Below are positions 57,285 to 64,000 of a stretch of DNA of 64,000 nucleotides, in pieces. The stretch spans positions 124,001-188,000 of the forward strand of contig JADIZZ010000019.1 of the NCBI GenBank assembly GCA_016704535.1, written 5' to 3'. Within the stretch, counting starts at the first letter, position 1, and every line of letters starts with the position of its first letter. A program made the translations under genes and the position numbers. This DNA is from Betaproteobacteria bacterium. GTDB taxonomy: Bacteria; Pseudomonadota; Gammaproteobacteria; Burkholderiales; Burkholderiaceae_C. The notes beneath the pieces are model-generated. The model was not told the DNA's origin, ran no database searches, and saw only the letters and a list, made by a program, of their open reading frames with translations.

Positions 57285-57359
57285 GGGCGGTTAGCTCAGC
57301 GGTAGAGCACTGCCTTCACACGGCAGGGGTCGCAGGTTCGAACCCTGCACCGCCCACCA
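57285..57359 (+). tRNA. tRNA-Val (CAC anticodon)
   Basis: A 75-base tRNA with encoded CCA. Acceptor GGGCGGT/ACCGCCC pairs completely with discriminator A. The anticodon stem CTGCC/GGCAG encloses TTCACAC, giving CAC at 34-36. T arm GCAGGTTCGAACCCTGC is canonical. It follows dnaQ by 80 bases. The caspase-containing cluster begins about 480 bases downstream; tRNA genes are common integration points, but no attachment repeat was found. Confidence 0.95.
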
Positions 57360-57384
57360 GAAACACTATAAGAAACAACAAGTT

Positions 57385-57406
57385 AACGGCACCCTCGGGT
57401 GCCGTT
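57385..57406 (+). terminator. terminator after tRNA-Val
   Basis: AACGGCACCC (57385-57394) pairs with GGGTGCCGTT (57397-57406), a perfect inverted repeat with a minimal loop (effective stem nine pairs, CTCG-type tetraloop), followed by TCTGG. A compact hairpin just after the tRNA; likely terminator although the T-run is short. Confidence 0.75.
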
Positions 57407-57842
57407 TCTGGTTCGGTGTCCTAAAAGTGGGCTAAACCGGGTTCCTACCCGTCCGGTGTTACGGGTGAGCAACTACCGGTACGGGCTCGACCGGCGAGCG
57501 AGTCGTCGGCCACGATGCCGCCCCTTGCACTTCTGGCCGAGATCGAGCCGAGACCAAGTTGGCACCGCACCGGGTCGAGGGCATGACGGCCCTGGTGCTG
57601 GTGTGGTCGCCACCGCGGGCGCCGGGCCTGGTGCGTTCGCCGGCAAAGCCACGCACCTGAAGCCGCGGCGGCGCGCAACACGCCGCTCGCCCAACAACTC
57701 ACGCCTTGATTGGATAGACCCCTCAATTGAGTGGGCGAACGCGCACGAAACTGACCCTGCTCAATGCCGGGGCAGGCAGTCGTCACAAAATGTTTTTGCA
57801 GTAGTTGTGCCCGTTCAATGTCCCCTGAATGTGGAGATCTAC
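57407..57842. other. gene-free region between tRNA-Val and the exported-protein cluster
   Basis: About 430 bases without a convincing gene. Open frames on both strands lack family features and codon bias. A ten-base palindrome CTCAATTGAG lies at 57722-57731, in a locally AT-richer stretch, and might be a regulatory site for the cluster. GGAG at 57833 is the ribosome-binding site of the following gene. I see no integrase remnant. Confidence 0.5.
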
Positions 57843-58823
57843 ATGAGCCCCGTCGGTCACCGTCTTCCCTGGAAGTTGTTGTGTGCGGGCGTGTTGCTCG
57901 GCAGCTCGGTTTCGCTGCTGGCCGCGCCCACTGGTGCAAAGGCCATCTTTGACAGCGGGGAGGGCGGCACCATCGGCATGTCGGCCGGTGCGGCCCGGCC
58001 GGCGGCGCCGGTGACGACCGCGGCCCCGGTGGCTTCGCCGGCGCGCTACGTGGGCATCTCGTACCAGATCCTGTCCATCGGCGACGACGGCCAGATGCGC
58101 GCGGTGTCCAAGAACCGCGTCTTCCGCTCGGGCGAGCGAGTGAAGATCCTGGCCCGCACCAACCGGCCGGGCTACCTGACGGTGGCCAACATCGGCTCGT
58201 CGGGCCGCATGCACGTGCTGTTTAGCGACTATGTCGATGCGCGCCGGCTCACCGAGATTCCGCCCAATACCAATCTGCGCTTCGACGGCAACGCCGGCAC
58301 CGAGCAGATTCTCATCATGCTGTCCAACGAGCCCAGCCCCTTTGCGGCGCCGGGCGCAGGGCGCGCCGTGAACCAGGCGGCCGCGGCACCGCCGCCGGCC
58401 CCGGCACCCACGTATGCGCCGCCGCCCGTGGCCTACACCGCGCCGCCGCCAGCCGGCTATTCGCCGCCGCCGGCCAATTCAAGCTGGGTGCCGCCCGCAC
58501 CCATGGCCGATGCCGGCAGTTCGTCGGTGTCGGTGCCTTCGTACCCACTGCCGCCCGAGCAGGCGGGCGCCACGATGATGGCCTCGCTGGGTGGCGCCAA
58601 AAGCCTGAAGGCCAAGGGGGCCAAAGACCTGGTGGTCGAGGACAGCATGCAAAGCAGCTATGCCGTGGTGTCGCCGCGGCAGGGATTCAAGGCCGTCAGC
58701 GGCGGTGCCAAGGACTTGATCATGGAGTCCTCGCCCGACGGCATGAACTACGGCTTGGTGCCCGTGGCCGCCATGTCCGACGGCGGCATCCTCACCCTCG
58801 AGATCAAGCTCACCCACCGCTGA
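57843..58823 (+). CDS. exported DUF4384 protein with GAKDL motifs
   Basis: A 326-residue exported protein starting at ATG 57843, with GGAG six bases upstream. Residues 1-27 are a Sec signal peptide (SVSLLAAPT). Residues about 69-162 form a DUF4384 domain (ISYQILSIGDDGQMRAVSKNRVFRSGERVKILARTNRPGYLTVANIGSSGRMHVLFSDYV). A Pro/Ala-rich linker follows (165-240). The C-terminus carries GAKSL (251), GAKDLVVED (259-267) and GAKDLIMES (288-296); the caspase gene downstream has a matching GAKDLVLEAD. A further GAK stands at 31-33, right after the signal peptide. DUF4384 domains often accompany caspase-like or kinase-like signalling proteins. It is proposed here as a partner or substrate of the caspase; that is inference. 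Confidence 0.83.
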   Translation: MSPVGHRLPWKLLCAGVLLGSSVSLLAAPTGAKAIFDSGEGGTIGMSAGAARPAAPVTTAAPVASPARYVGISYQILSIGDDGQMRAVSKNRVFRSGERVKILARTNRPGYLTVANIGSSGRMHVLFSDYVDARRLTEIPPNTNLRFDGNAGTEQILIMLSNEPSPFAAPGAGRAVNQAAAAPPPAPAPTYAPPPVAYTAPPPAGYSPPPANSSWVPPAPMADAGSSSVSVPSYPLPPEQAGATMMASLGGAKSLKAKGAKDLVVEDSMQSSYAVVSPRQGFKAVSGGAKDLIMESSPDGMNYGLVPVAAMSDGGILTLEIKLTHR

Positions 58824-58890
58824 TCCCCGTGTGCCGCCCACCCGGCCGCGCTGCCGGGTGGAGCGTGCGCGCCACCATCCGAGAACAACC

Positions 58891-59598
58891 ATGAAGATCC
58901 AAGTCATCCGCGGGGTGTCTGCCTTGCTGTTGCCGGCCCTCGTCCTGTCGGGTTGCGCACCCTTGCCCAAGGCCGGCACCGCCCTCACCGACAAGGAGCG
59001 CAAGGACGCCCAGAGCAACTGCATCAGCCAATACACCGCGCTGGGCATCGTCGGCGGCTCGCTGCTGGGGCTGCTGGTGTCCAGCAAGGAAGACCGCATG
59101 AAGGGCGCCATCATCGGTGGCACCGCCGGTGGCGCGCTGGCCTACAGCATCGCCTGGGGCAAGTGCCTGAAGTACTTCGCCAACACCAACAGCTTCCCCG
59201 TGGCCGACGCGCGGGCCACCGCGCTGGCCGTGGGCTACACGCCGCAGCGCGGCAACGAGGTGAGGGTGCAAAGCTTCACCGTCACGCCGGCCATGCTGGC
59301 GCCCGGCGGCAGCCTGAACCTGGCCGGCTCCTACTACGTGATGGCGCCCGGCGACCTGAAAGACGTGAAGGTGGTGGAGACGCGCACCGTGCACTTCTAC
59401 AACGCCGATGAACAGGCCTGGAAGGAGCTGGGTTCCGACGAAACCGTGCTCACCGCCGCGCTGGGAACGCGACGCAGCGAAGGGCAGACGGGCATGCCGC
59501 GAGAGGTGGCCGAAGGCCGCTACCGCGTGACCTTCAAGGTGTCGGCACTGGACCGGCACGACCAAGCCTCGCAGGAGATCACCATCAAGAAGTCCTGA
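58891..59598 (+). CDS. glycine-zipper lipoprotein
   Basis: A 235-residue lipoprotein. The signal MKIQVIRGVSALLLPALVLSGCAP has lipid Cys at 22. A glycine zipper (IVGGSLLGLLVSS then KGAIIGGTAGGALAYSIAWG, about 51-80) suggests membrane association or oligomerisation. The rest, with YTPQRGNEVRVQSFTVTPAMLAPGGSLNLAGSYYVMAPG and ISALDRHDQASQEITIKK, looks like a beta-rich domain, possibly immunoglobulin-like. No enzyme motif is visible. It is the second gene of the cluster, 67 bases after the DUF4384 gene. Confidence 0.82.
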   Translation: MKIQVIRGVSALLLPALVLSGCAPLPKAGTALTDKERKDAQSNCISQYTALGIVGGSLLGLLVSSKEDRMKGAIIGGTAGGALAYSIAWGKCLKYFANTNSFPVADARATALAVGYTPQRGNEVRVQSFTVTPAMLAPGGSLNLAGSYYVMAPGDLKDVKVVETRTVHFYNADEQAWKELGSDETVLTAALGTRRSEGQTGMPREVAEGRYRVTFKVSALDRHDQASQEITIKKS

Positions 59599-59625
59599 GG
59601 CAGCCTCGGCCGCCCGACCACAACC

Positions 59626-60900
59626 ATGAACACGCTTCACCGTTTGCTGGCCGCCGTGCTGCTGGGCGCGGCGCTGGTGCAGCCGCTGCAGGCCCAGGAC
59701 CACCGCTCGCCCGTGACCGAGCAGCACCTGCGGGCCATACAGACATCGTTCTCGCGCAACGGCGTGGCCAGTGGCCGCGTGGAGTTCGACCGATACGGGC
59801 GTGTGCTGCTGGCGGGCGAATACGCCGACGAGAACGAGGTCGACCGCGCCTTCTCGCTGGCCCAGGTGGAGGTGGGCGTGCGCTGGGTGTCGCCGGTGAC
59901 GCCCGAGAACATCCGCGTCAAGGCCTGGGAACGCCGTCTGGGCGGGCTGTTTGCACGCTCGGCCGTGATCCAGCCTCCGGTGCGCGATGGCGGCAGCGGC
60001 GCCACGCCCGGCCCCATCCGCAACCGCTGGGCGCTGGTGGTGGGCGTGGGGCGCTTTCGCCACGGCATCCAGACGCTGGAATTCGCCGCGCGCGATGCCA
60101 TGTCGTACTACCAGTTCCTGGTAGACCCTCGGCGCGGTCGCTTCAGCCCGCAGAACGTGCAGGTGCTGGTGGATGAAAACGCCACCCGCGCCAACATCGC
60201 CCAGGCGCTGGACCAGTTGCGCCGCGTGGCCGGCGAAGACGACCTCGTCACGGTGTACATGAGCAGCCACGGCAGTCCGCCCGACAAGAAGGGTGCGGTG
60301 AACATCGTCACCCACGACACCGAGACCAAGCCGCGCGAACGCGTGTGGCACACCTCCATCACCGAAGAGATGCTGCGCGAGTTCGTCGAAGGTCTGCGCG
60401 CGCGCCGCCTGGTGATGGTGCTGGACACCTGCTACAGCAACGGCGCCTACCGCGCCGTGCCGGGCTTCCTGCCGCCGGGCGGCAAGTCGCTGGGCGCCGA
60501 CGACCACGAAGGCAACGGCATCGGCAGCGAGCAGGGCCGCCGCATGCTGGGCGCCAAGGATCTGGTGCTCGAGGCCGACGTGTCACCCGCCCCGCACGGC
60601 GGCGCCAAGGGCGGTGCGCCCGAGGCGGTGGAGCCCTGGGGCAAGGTGCTCATCGGCGCCAGCGGCTCGGGCGAACAGTCTTGGGAGTCCGACCGCCTGC
60701 GCAACAGCATCTTCACCTTCTACTTCGTGGACGGGCTCACCCGCTACGGCGGCTCGGTGCAGCAGGCCTTCAACTACGCCAAGCCCCGCGTGGCCACCCG
60801 CGTGAAGGAAGAGAAGGGACAGGACATCGACCAGAACCCGCAGGCCACGGCCACCGTGCCCAACTGGGACATGCGGCTGGTTCAGGCCCCCGCACGCTAG
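59626..60900 (+). CDS. exported caspase-like (peptidase C14) protease with BON-like N-terminal domain
   Basis: A 424-residue exported cysteine protease. Residues 1-24 are a signal peptide (LVQPLQAQ). Residues about 33-100 resemble a BON domain (RVEFDRYGRVLLAGEYADENEVDRAFSLAQVEVGVRWVSPV). The caspase fold (132-418) has the catalytic His215 in TVYMSSHGSP and Cys269 in VMVLDTCYSNGAYR. Between the p20-like and p10-like parts is a long linker (about 280-338) with GAKDLVLEAD at 309-318, a motif shared with the DUF4384 protein. The p10-like part contains LIGASGSGEQSWE. Metacaspase-type enzymes cut after Lys/Arg, so GAK could be a cleavage site. Signal peptide plus caspase points to the periplasm. 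Confidence 0.87.
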   Translation: MNTLHRLLAAVLLGAALVQPLQAQDHRSPVTEQHLRAIQTSFSRNGVASGRVEFDRYGRVLLAGEYADENEVDRAFSLAQVEVGVRWVSPVTPENIRVKAWERRLGGLFARSAVIQPPVRDGGSGATPGPIRNRWALVVGVGRFRHGIQTLEFAARDAMSYYQFLVDPRRGRFSPQNVQVLVDENATRANIAQALDQLRRVAGEDDLVTVYMSSHGSPPDKKGAVNIVTHDTETKPRERVWHTSITEEMLREFVEGLRARRLVMVLDTCYSNGAYRAVPGFLPPGGKSLGADDHEGNGIGSEQGRRMLGAKDLVLEADVSPAPHGGAKGGAPEAVEPWGKVLIGASGSGEQSWESDRLRNSIFTFYFVDGLTRYGGSVQQAFNYAKPRVATRVKEEKGQDIDQNPQATATVPNWDMRLVQAPAR

Positions 60901-60931
60901 CCACACCCCCCCACCCCACCCGAGGACTGCC

Positions 60932-61627
60932 ATGCGACACACCGCCACCGCGTCAGCGCTGCTGACCACCCTGCTCAGCACCAGCCTGTGGCTGGCGGGC
61001 TGCGACAAGATGCCCGGCGCCGCCAAGCCCGAAGCCGCCCCGGCCCCCGCGCCGCTTGCGGCCCCGGCCCCGGCGCCCGCCCCGGTGGCACCACCCGTCG
61101 CCGCACCTGCGCCGGCCCCGGTGCCGGTGGCCGCCGCACCCGAACCCGCCCCGGCCGCCGCCCCTGCCGGGCGCCGCGAGCCCAGCCTCGAGGTGCGCAG
61201 TCACATCAAGCAGGCCTTCTCGTACATCAGCCTGGCCAAGAACGCCCAGGGGACGAACCGCGAAGAAAACATCGACAACGCCCTGAAAGAGTTCTCGCTG
61301 GCCATCCAGAAGGACCCGCAGTACGCCGAGGCCTATTCCAGCCGCGCCGTGGCCTACATGCAGCAGCAGAAGTTCAACAAGGCCGAGGAAGACCTGCGCA
61401 AGGCGAAGGAGCTCAGCCCCGACAGCCCCTCGGTTCGCTACAACCTGGCCAGCCTGCATTCGCTGAAAGGCAATGTCGACCTGGCGCTGGACGAGATCGA
61501 CGCCGCGCTGGCCAAGGGCTTCACCGACTACGACGCGCTGCGCCGCGACCCCGACCTGGACAACCTGCGCAAGCATCCCGAGTTCCGCAAGATCCTGGAA
61601 AAGCACAAGGTCTTCATCGTGAAGTAA
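60932..61627 (+). CDS. TPR lipoprotein with Pro/Ala-rich linker
   Basis: A 231-residue lipoprotein. Signal ends LWLAGC with lipid Cys at 24, followed by a Pro/Ala-rich spacer (about 30-82). The C-terminal half is tetratricopeptide repeats: ENIDNALKEFSLAIQKDPQYAEAYSSRAVAYMQQQKFNKAEEDLRKAKELSPDSPSVRYNLASLHSLKGNVDLALDEIDAALAKG. A spacer plus TPR suggests a tethered scaffold in the periplasm that binds partner peptides. 32 bases after the caspase and 26 before the last gene. Confidence 0.87.
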   Translation: MRHTATASALLTTLLSTSLWLAGCDKMPGAAKPEAAPAPAPLAAPAPAPAPVAPPVAAPAPAPVPVAAAPEPAPAAAPAGRREPSLEVRSHIKQAFSYISLAKNAQGTNREENIDNALKEFSLAIQKDPQYAEAYSSRAVAYMQQQKFNKAEEDLRKAKELSPDSPSVRYNLASLHSLKGNVDLALDEIDAALAKGFTDYDALRRDPDLDNLRKHPEFRKILEKHKVFIVK

Positions 61628-61652
61628 CGCGCACGTCAGCAAGGGGGCGGCC

Positions 61653-64000
61653 ATGGCATCCCGGCAATCGGTCTGGAAACTCGTTCGGGCCGCGCTATGC
61701 CTGTTGCTGACCCTGGCCGGGCTGGGCCTGGCCGGCGCGCAGCCCGCACCGGTGCCGGTGCCCACCAACCTGGTGCACCAGGCCATGGACCAGGTGCTGC
61801 TGGAAACCAGCAACCCCTTCCTGCGCGTCATCAAGCAGGGCTCGTGGATCACCGGCGAGAACTACCGCAACCCGCTGACGCTGGCCAAGGACGTTTCCGA
61901 CCACGACGCGCGGCTTTTCATCTCGCTGGACGACGTGACGCCGCAGCAGGCCGAGGCCGCGTGGTTGTCGTTCAAGGGCCGGCTGCGCAGCCGAGTGATG
62001 GCCTTGGCGCGCACCGCCGGCTACAACACCGAGCAGTCGCTGGCGCTGCTCAATTCCATCAACCTGTACCCGCCCACGCAGGCCTTCAAGGGCTTTGCCA
62101 CCAACGACGAGGCGCTACGCTGGTTCTGGAGCAAGGGCGCCTATCCCAGCCTAGCCGAGGTGGGCAACGAAGGCGCCGAGGGCCTGTACACCAAGGCCAC
62201 CAAGTTCATCCGCCAGCGCTATGAAATGGGCTCGCGCGTGAGCGTGTCGGCGCTGGTGGCCGAAGAGGGCGACGACGTGCTGCGCCTGGTTCGGCGCAAC
62301 AACGCCAACCTGGAACACATGATCGAAGGCATTGCCGCCGAATCCTTTGAGGGCTACGTGCAGGCCACCGAGTACACCCTGCTCGAGGCGCAGAAGGCCG
62401 TGCGCCAGGGCAACCTGGACCTGGCGCGCAAGAACTTCGACCGCATGCGCAAGTACCACGAGGGTGCGCGCAAGCTGGGCGGCCTGAAGCTCGAAGGCAG
62501 CCTGCAGCAGGAGATGGACAAGCTCAAGGGCGCGCTGGACGAACTGGCCAGCCGCGCCTTCAGTGAAACCGCCGAAGGCCGGGACATGCTGATGCGCACG
62601 CGCGCGCTGCAGACCGCCGAGCTGGCCACCAAGGCCAACGTGGAATTGGCCGCGCTAGAGGGCCTGAGCGGCAAGACCGCGGTGCGCCAGCGCGCCTTCT
62701 GGAAGGGCATTGCAGAGGGCGAAGGCAAGTGGGTGGCGCTGCGTCAGGAACTGGAAACCGCCTCCGGCCGCGTACTGGCTGCCGAGGGCAGTGCATCGCG
62801 GCTGATCATGAAGCACTGGATCACGGGCCTGTTCGCGCTGTGGGAACTCAAGGCCCTGCCCGAGGCCGTGCAAAGGGAAGGTGCCGCCAAGGCCACCACG
62901 CGCATGGCCATGACCATTGCCAGCCTGGCCAGCGTGCCCGTGGCCATTGCCGACATCGCCGCGCGTGCCTACATGTGGGTGGGCGAGTTGCTGGTCGACT
63001 TCATCGCCAGTTACGGCTATGAAGGCGCCATCAGCCGCCAGGACTGCGGCGACCTCATCAACGGCCTTTACGTGGTGGAAGGCCGCCAGGGCAACCTGGT
63101 GGACCGCACCTCGTGCGAACAGGTGCCCAGCGACCGCCACCTGGCCTGCCGCGTGTACGACCAGCATCTGCTGCGCCAGCACCTGGCCGCCGGCCGCGCC
63201 TTCCGCGCCGACCTGCTGCCGCCGCTGCTGGGCTCGCTGCTCACCTGCCACGCCAATGCCGCGGCGCGCAAGTACGACGACATGCAGTCGGTGCACGACG
63301 CCGGCGTTTCCAAGGCCCTTGTGGCCAAGTGCATGCCGCAGCTGGCCAAGGTGTGGCTGGACAGCCGTCAACTGGTGGTGAGCGAGATCGAGGCCATACG
63401 CCAGAGCATTGCCCAGCGCCCACTGCGCCTGGCGGCCAGCCCGCAGCGCCTGGCCGGGCGCGGCATGGTGCGCTTTGCAGCGCAGGAAACCATGAACGTG
63501 GCCGCTGCCGAGCAGGACATCGCCTCGCGCGCGGCCTGCCTGGGCGGTGTGCACGCCCAGCCGCGCTTCCAGCACACCCACGTCTGGACGGTCAATGGCA
63601 AGCCTTTCGCCAACACCCTGGAGCGGCCCAGCGCCGAGCTGAACCTCACCACCCCGGGCCTGTACGACGTGTGCGTGACGCAGCAGTCCGAATGGCGCGT
63701 GGCCGGCCTGCCCAAGCATTCGTTCGAAGACGGCCTGCAGGGCAAGTACACGCGCGGCAGTTGCACGCAGGTGACGGTGGACGAACCGCCCGGTGCGATG
63801 CAGCCCACGCTGCCTGGCATGCCGCCCGGCCCCGGCCGGCCGCCGCAAGCGGGCGTGCAGCCCCCGCACACCGCCGCGCAGGCCCCCGCCTGCAGCTACG
63901 ACTATGGCGAATGGGGCGAATGCAACCGCAGCACCAAGAAGCAGCAGCGCGCCGTATTGCGGCTGGCGCCGGCCGGCTGCGTGGAACGCGGCAAGCCGGT
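61653..64000 (+). CDS. large exported protein with C-terminal TSP1-like repeat (3' end outside window)
   Basis: The frame opens at ATG 61653 with a signal peptide (LCLLLTLAGLGLAGA, cut about residue 29) and stays open to the window end (782 codons seen). The main body (about 30-640) is alpha-helical, with no enzyme motif I recognise. Residues about 420-450 contain a hydrophobic stretch (SVPVAIADIAARAYMWVGELLVDFIASYG) that may be a membrane segment. Cysteines appear in CGDLINGLY, CEQVPSD, CRVYD and ACLGGVHAQ. From residue 747 a cysteine-rich unit begins: CSYDYGEWGECN, then KKQQRAV and AGCVERGKP, resembling a thrombospondin type-1 repeat. It closes the exported cluster; it is named here by features only. 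Confidence 0.78.
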   Translation, partial: MASRQSVWKLVRAALCLLLTLAGLGLAGAQPAPVPVPTNLVHQAMDQVLLETSNPFLRVIKQGSWITGENYRNPLTLAKDVSDHDARLFISLDDVTPQQAEAAWLSFKGRLRSRVMALARTAGYNTEQSLALLNSINLYPPTQAFKGFATNDEALRWFWSKGAYPSLAEVGNEGAEGLYTKATKFIRQRYEMGSRVSVSALVAEEGDDVLRLVRRNNANLEHMIEGIAAESFEGYVQATEYTLLEAQKAVRQGNLDLARKNFDRMRKYHEGARKLGGLKLEGSLQQEMDKLKGALDELASRAFSETAEGRDMLMRTRALQTAELATKANVELAALEGLSGKTAVRQRAFWKGIAEGEGKWVALRQELETASGRVLAAEGSASRLIMKHWITGLFALWELKALPEAVQREGAAKATTRMAMTIASLASVPVAIADIAARAYMWVGELLVDFIASYGYEGAISRQDCGDLINGLYVVEGRQGNLVDRTSCEQVPSDRHLACRVYDQHLLRQHLAAGRAFRADLLPPLLGSLLTCHANAAARKYDDMQSVHDAGVSKALVAKCMPQLAKVWLDSRQLVVSEIEAIRQSIAQRPLRLAASPQRLAGRGMVRFAAQETMNVAAAEQDIASRAACLGGVHAQPRFQHTHVWTVNGKPFANTLERPSAELNLTTPGLYDVCVTQQSEWRVAGLPKHSFEDGLQGKYTRGSCTQVTVDEPPGAMQPTLPGMPPGPGRPPQAGVQPPHTAAQAPACSYDYGEWGECNRSTKKQQRAVLRLAPAGCVERGKP

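Noticed and set aside
57285..57842. Possible genomic island boundary at tRNA-Val
   Set aside because: No integrase, no repeat of the tRNA 3' end within the window and no clear base-composition shift; the island idea cannot be supported here.
57445..57939. 164-residue minus-strand frame in the gap after tRNA-Val
   Set aside because: No recognisable domain, Arg-rich shadow composition, and it runs into the DUF4384 coding region.

Overview
The window is a dense, very GC-rich chromosomal segment that reads as a betaproteobacterium of the Burkholderiales (Rubrivivax/Leptothrix/Comamonadaceae-like). Supporting signs are the codon usage, the thrS-infC-rpmI-rplT-pheS-pheT-ihfA-merR-tRNA-Pro block, the many ATGA/GTGA gene overlaps and the catabolic acyl-CoA gene content. 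No insertion sequence, phage or CRISPR array was seen.

Layout. 1-10.9 kb: a cut LuxR-type response regulator, an MDR quinone oxidoreductase, a large zinc metalloprotease lipoprotein, an ettA gene with an apparent one-base frameshift, rhlE, an RlhA-type U32 protein and thrH. 11.0-18.4 kb: a tightly overlapping ten-gene operon for an Mrp/Mnh-like cation/proton antiporter complex (E-F-G-DUF4040-B-C plus three ND-type subunits and a small membrane protein). 18.4-22.2 kb: a truncated flavodoxin-fold oxidoreductase remnant, exported MsrA and MsrB, a DegP/HtrA-type protease, a b-type cytochrome and flavodoxin-type HemG. 22.3-34.4 kb: a divergent acyl-CoA catabolic region. The minus-strand operon (SDR, carboxyltransferase, acyl-CoA dehydrogenase, hydratase, biotin carboxylase, BKACE, thioesterase) has the gene order of the acyclic-terpene (atuBCDEF) pathway. 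The plus-strand arm carries an SCP2 protein, a MerR regulator, a thiolase and a FadB-type enzyme. A palindrome between the arms looks like a MerR/LiuR-class operator.

34.4-44.4 kb: an Xre/RES toxin-antitoxin pair with repeated operator-like sequence, a membrane acyltransferase, then an SDR/thioesterase/GNAT/AidB-like/SDR run, a HI0933-type flavoprotein and tex. 44.4-52.5 kb: the translation block. thrS has a clear threonine-rich leader peptide followed by an intrinsic terminator (attenuation), infC starts at ATC, and a strong terminator hairpin sits just before pheS. 52.5-57.4 kb: a DUF1615 lipoprotein, a small protein, ilvD, lgt, a DnaQ-like exonuclease and tRNA-Val.

57.8-64.0 kb: five consecutive genes for exported proteins, the last cut by the window end. 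They are a DUF4384 protein, a glycine-zipper lipoprotein, a secreted BON-like/caspase-fold protease, a TPR lipoprotein and a large Cys-containing protein ending in a thrombospondin-1-like repeat. The caspase and the DUF4384 protein share a G-A-K-D-L-[V/I]-x-E motif, once in the caspase's interdomain linker and twice in the DUF4384 C-terminus. This suggests a periplasmic caspase-like system with a built-in substrate or shared processing site, and it is the best candidate here for an undescribed system.
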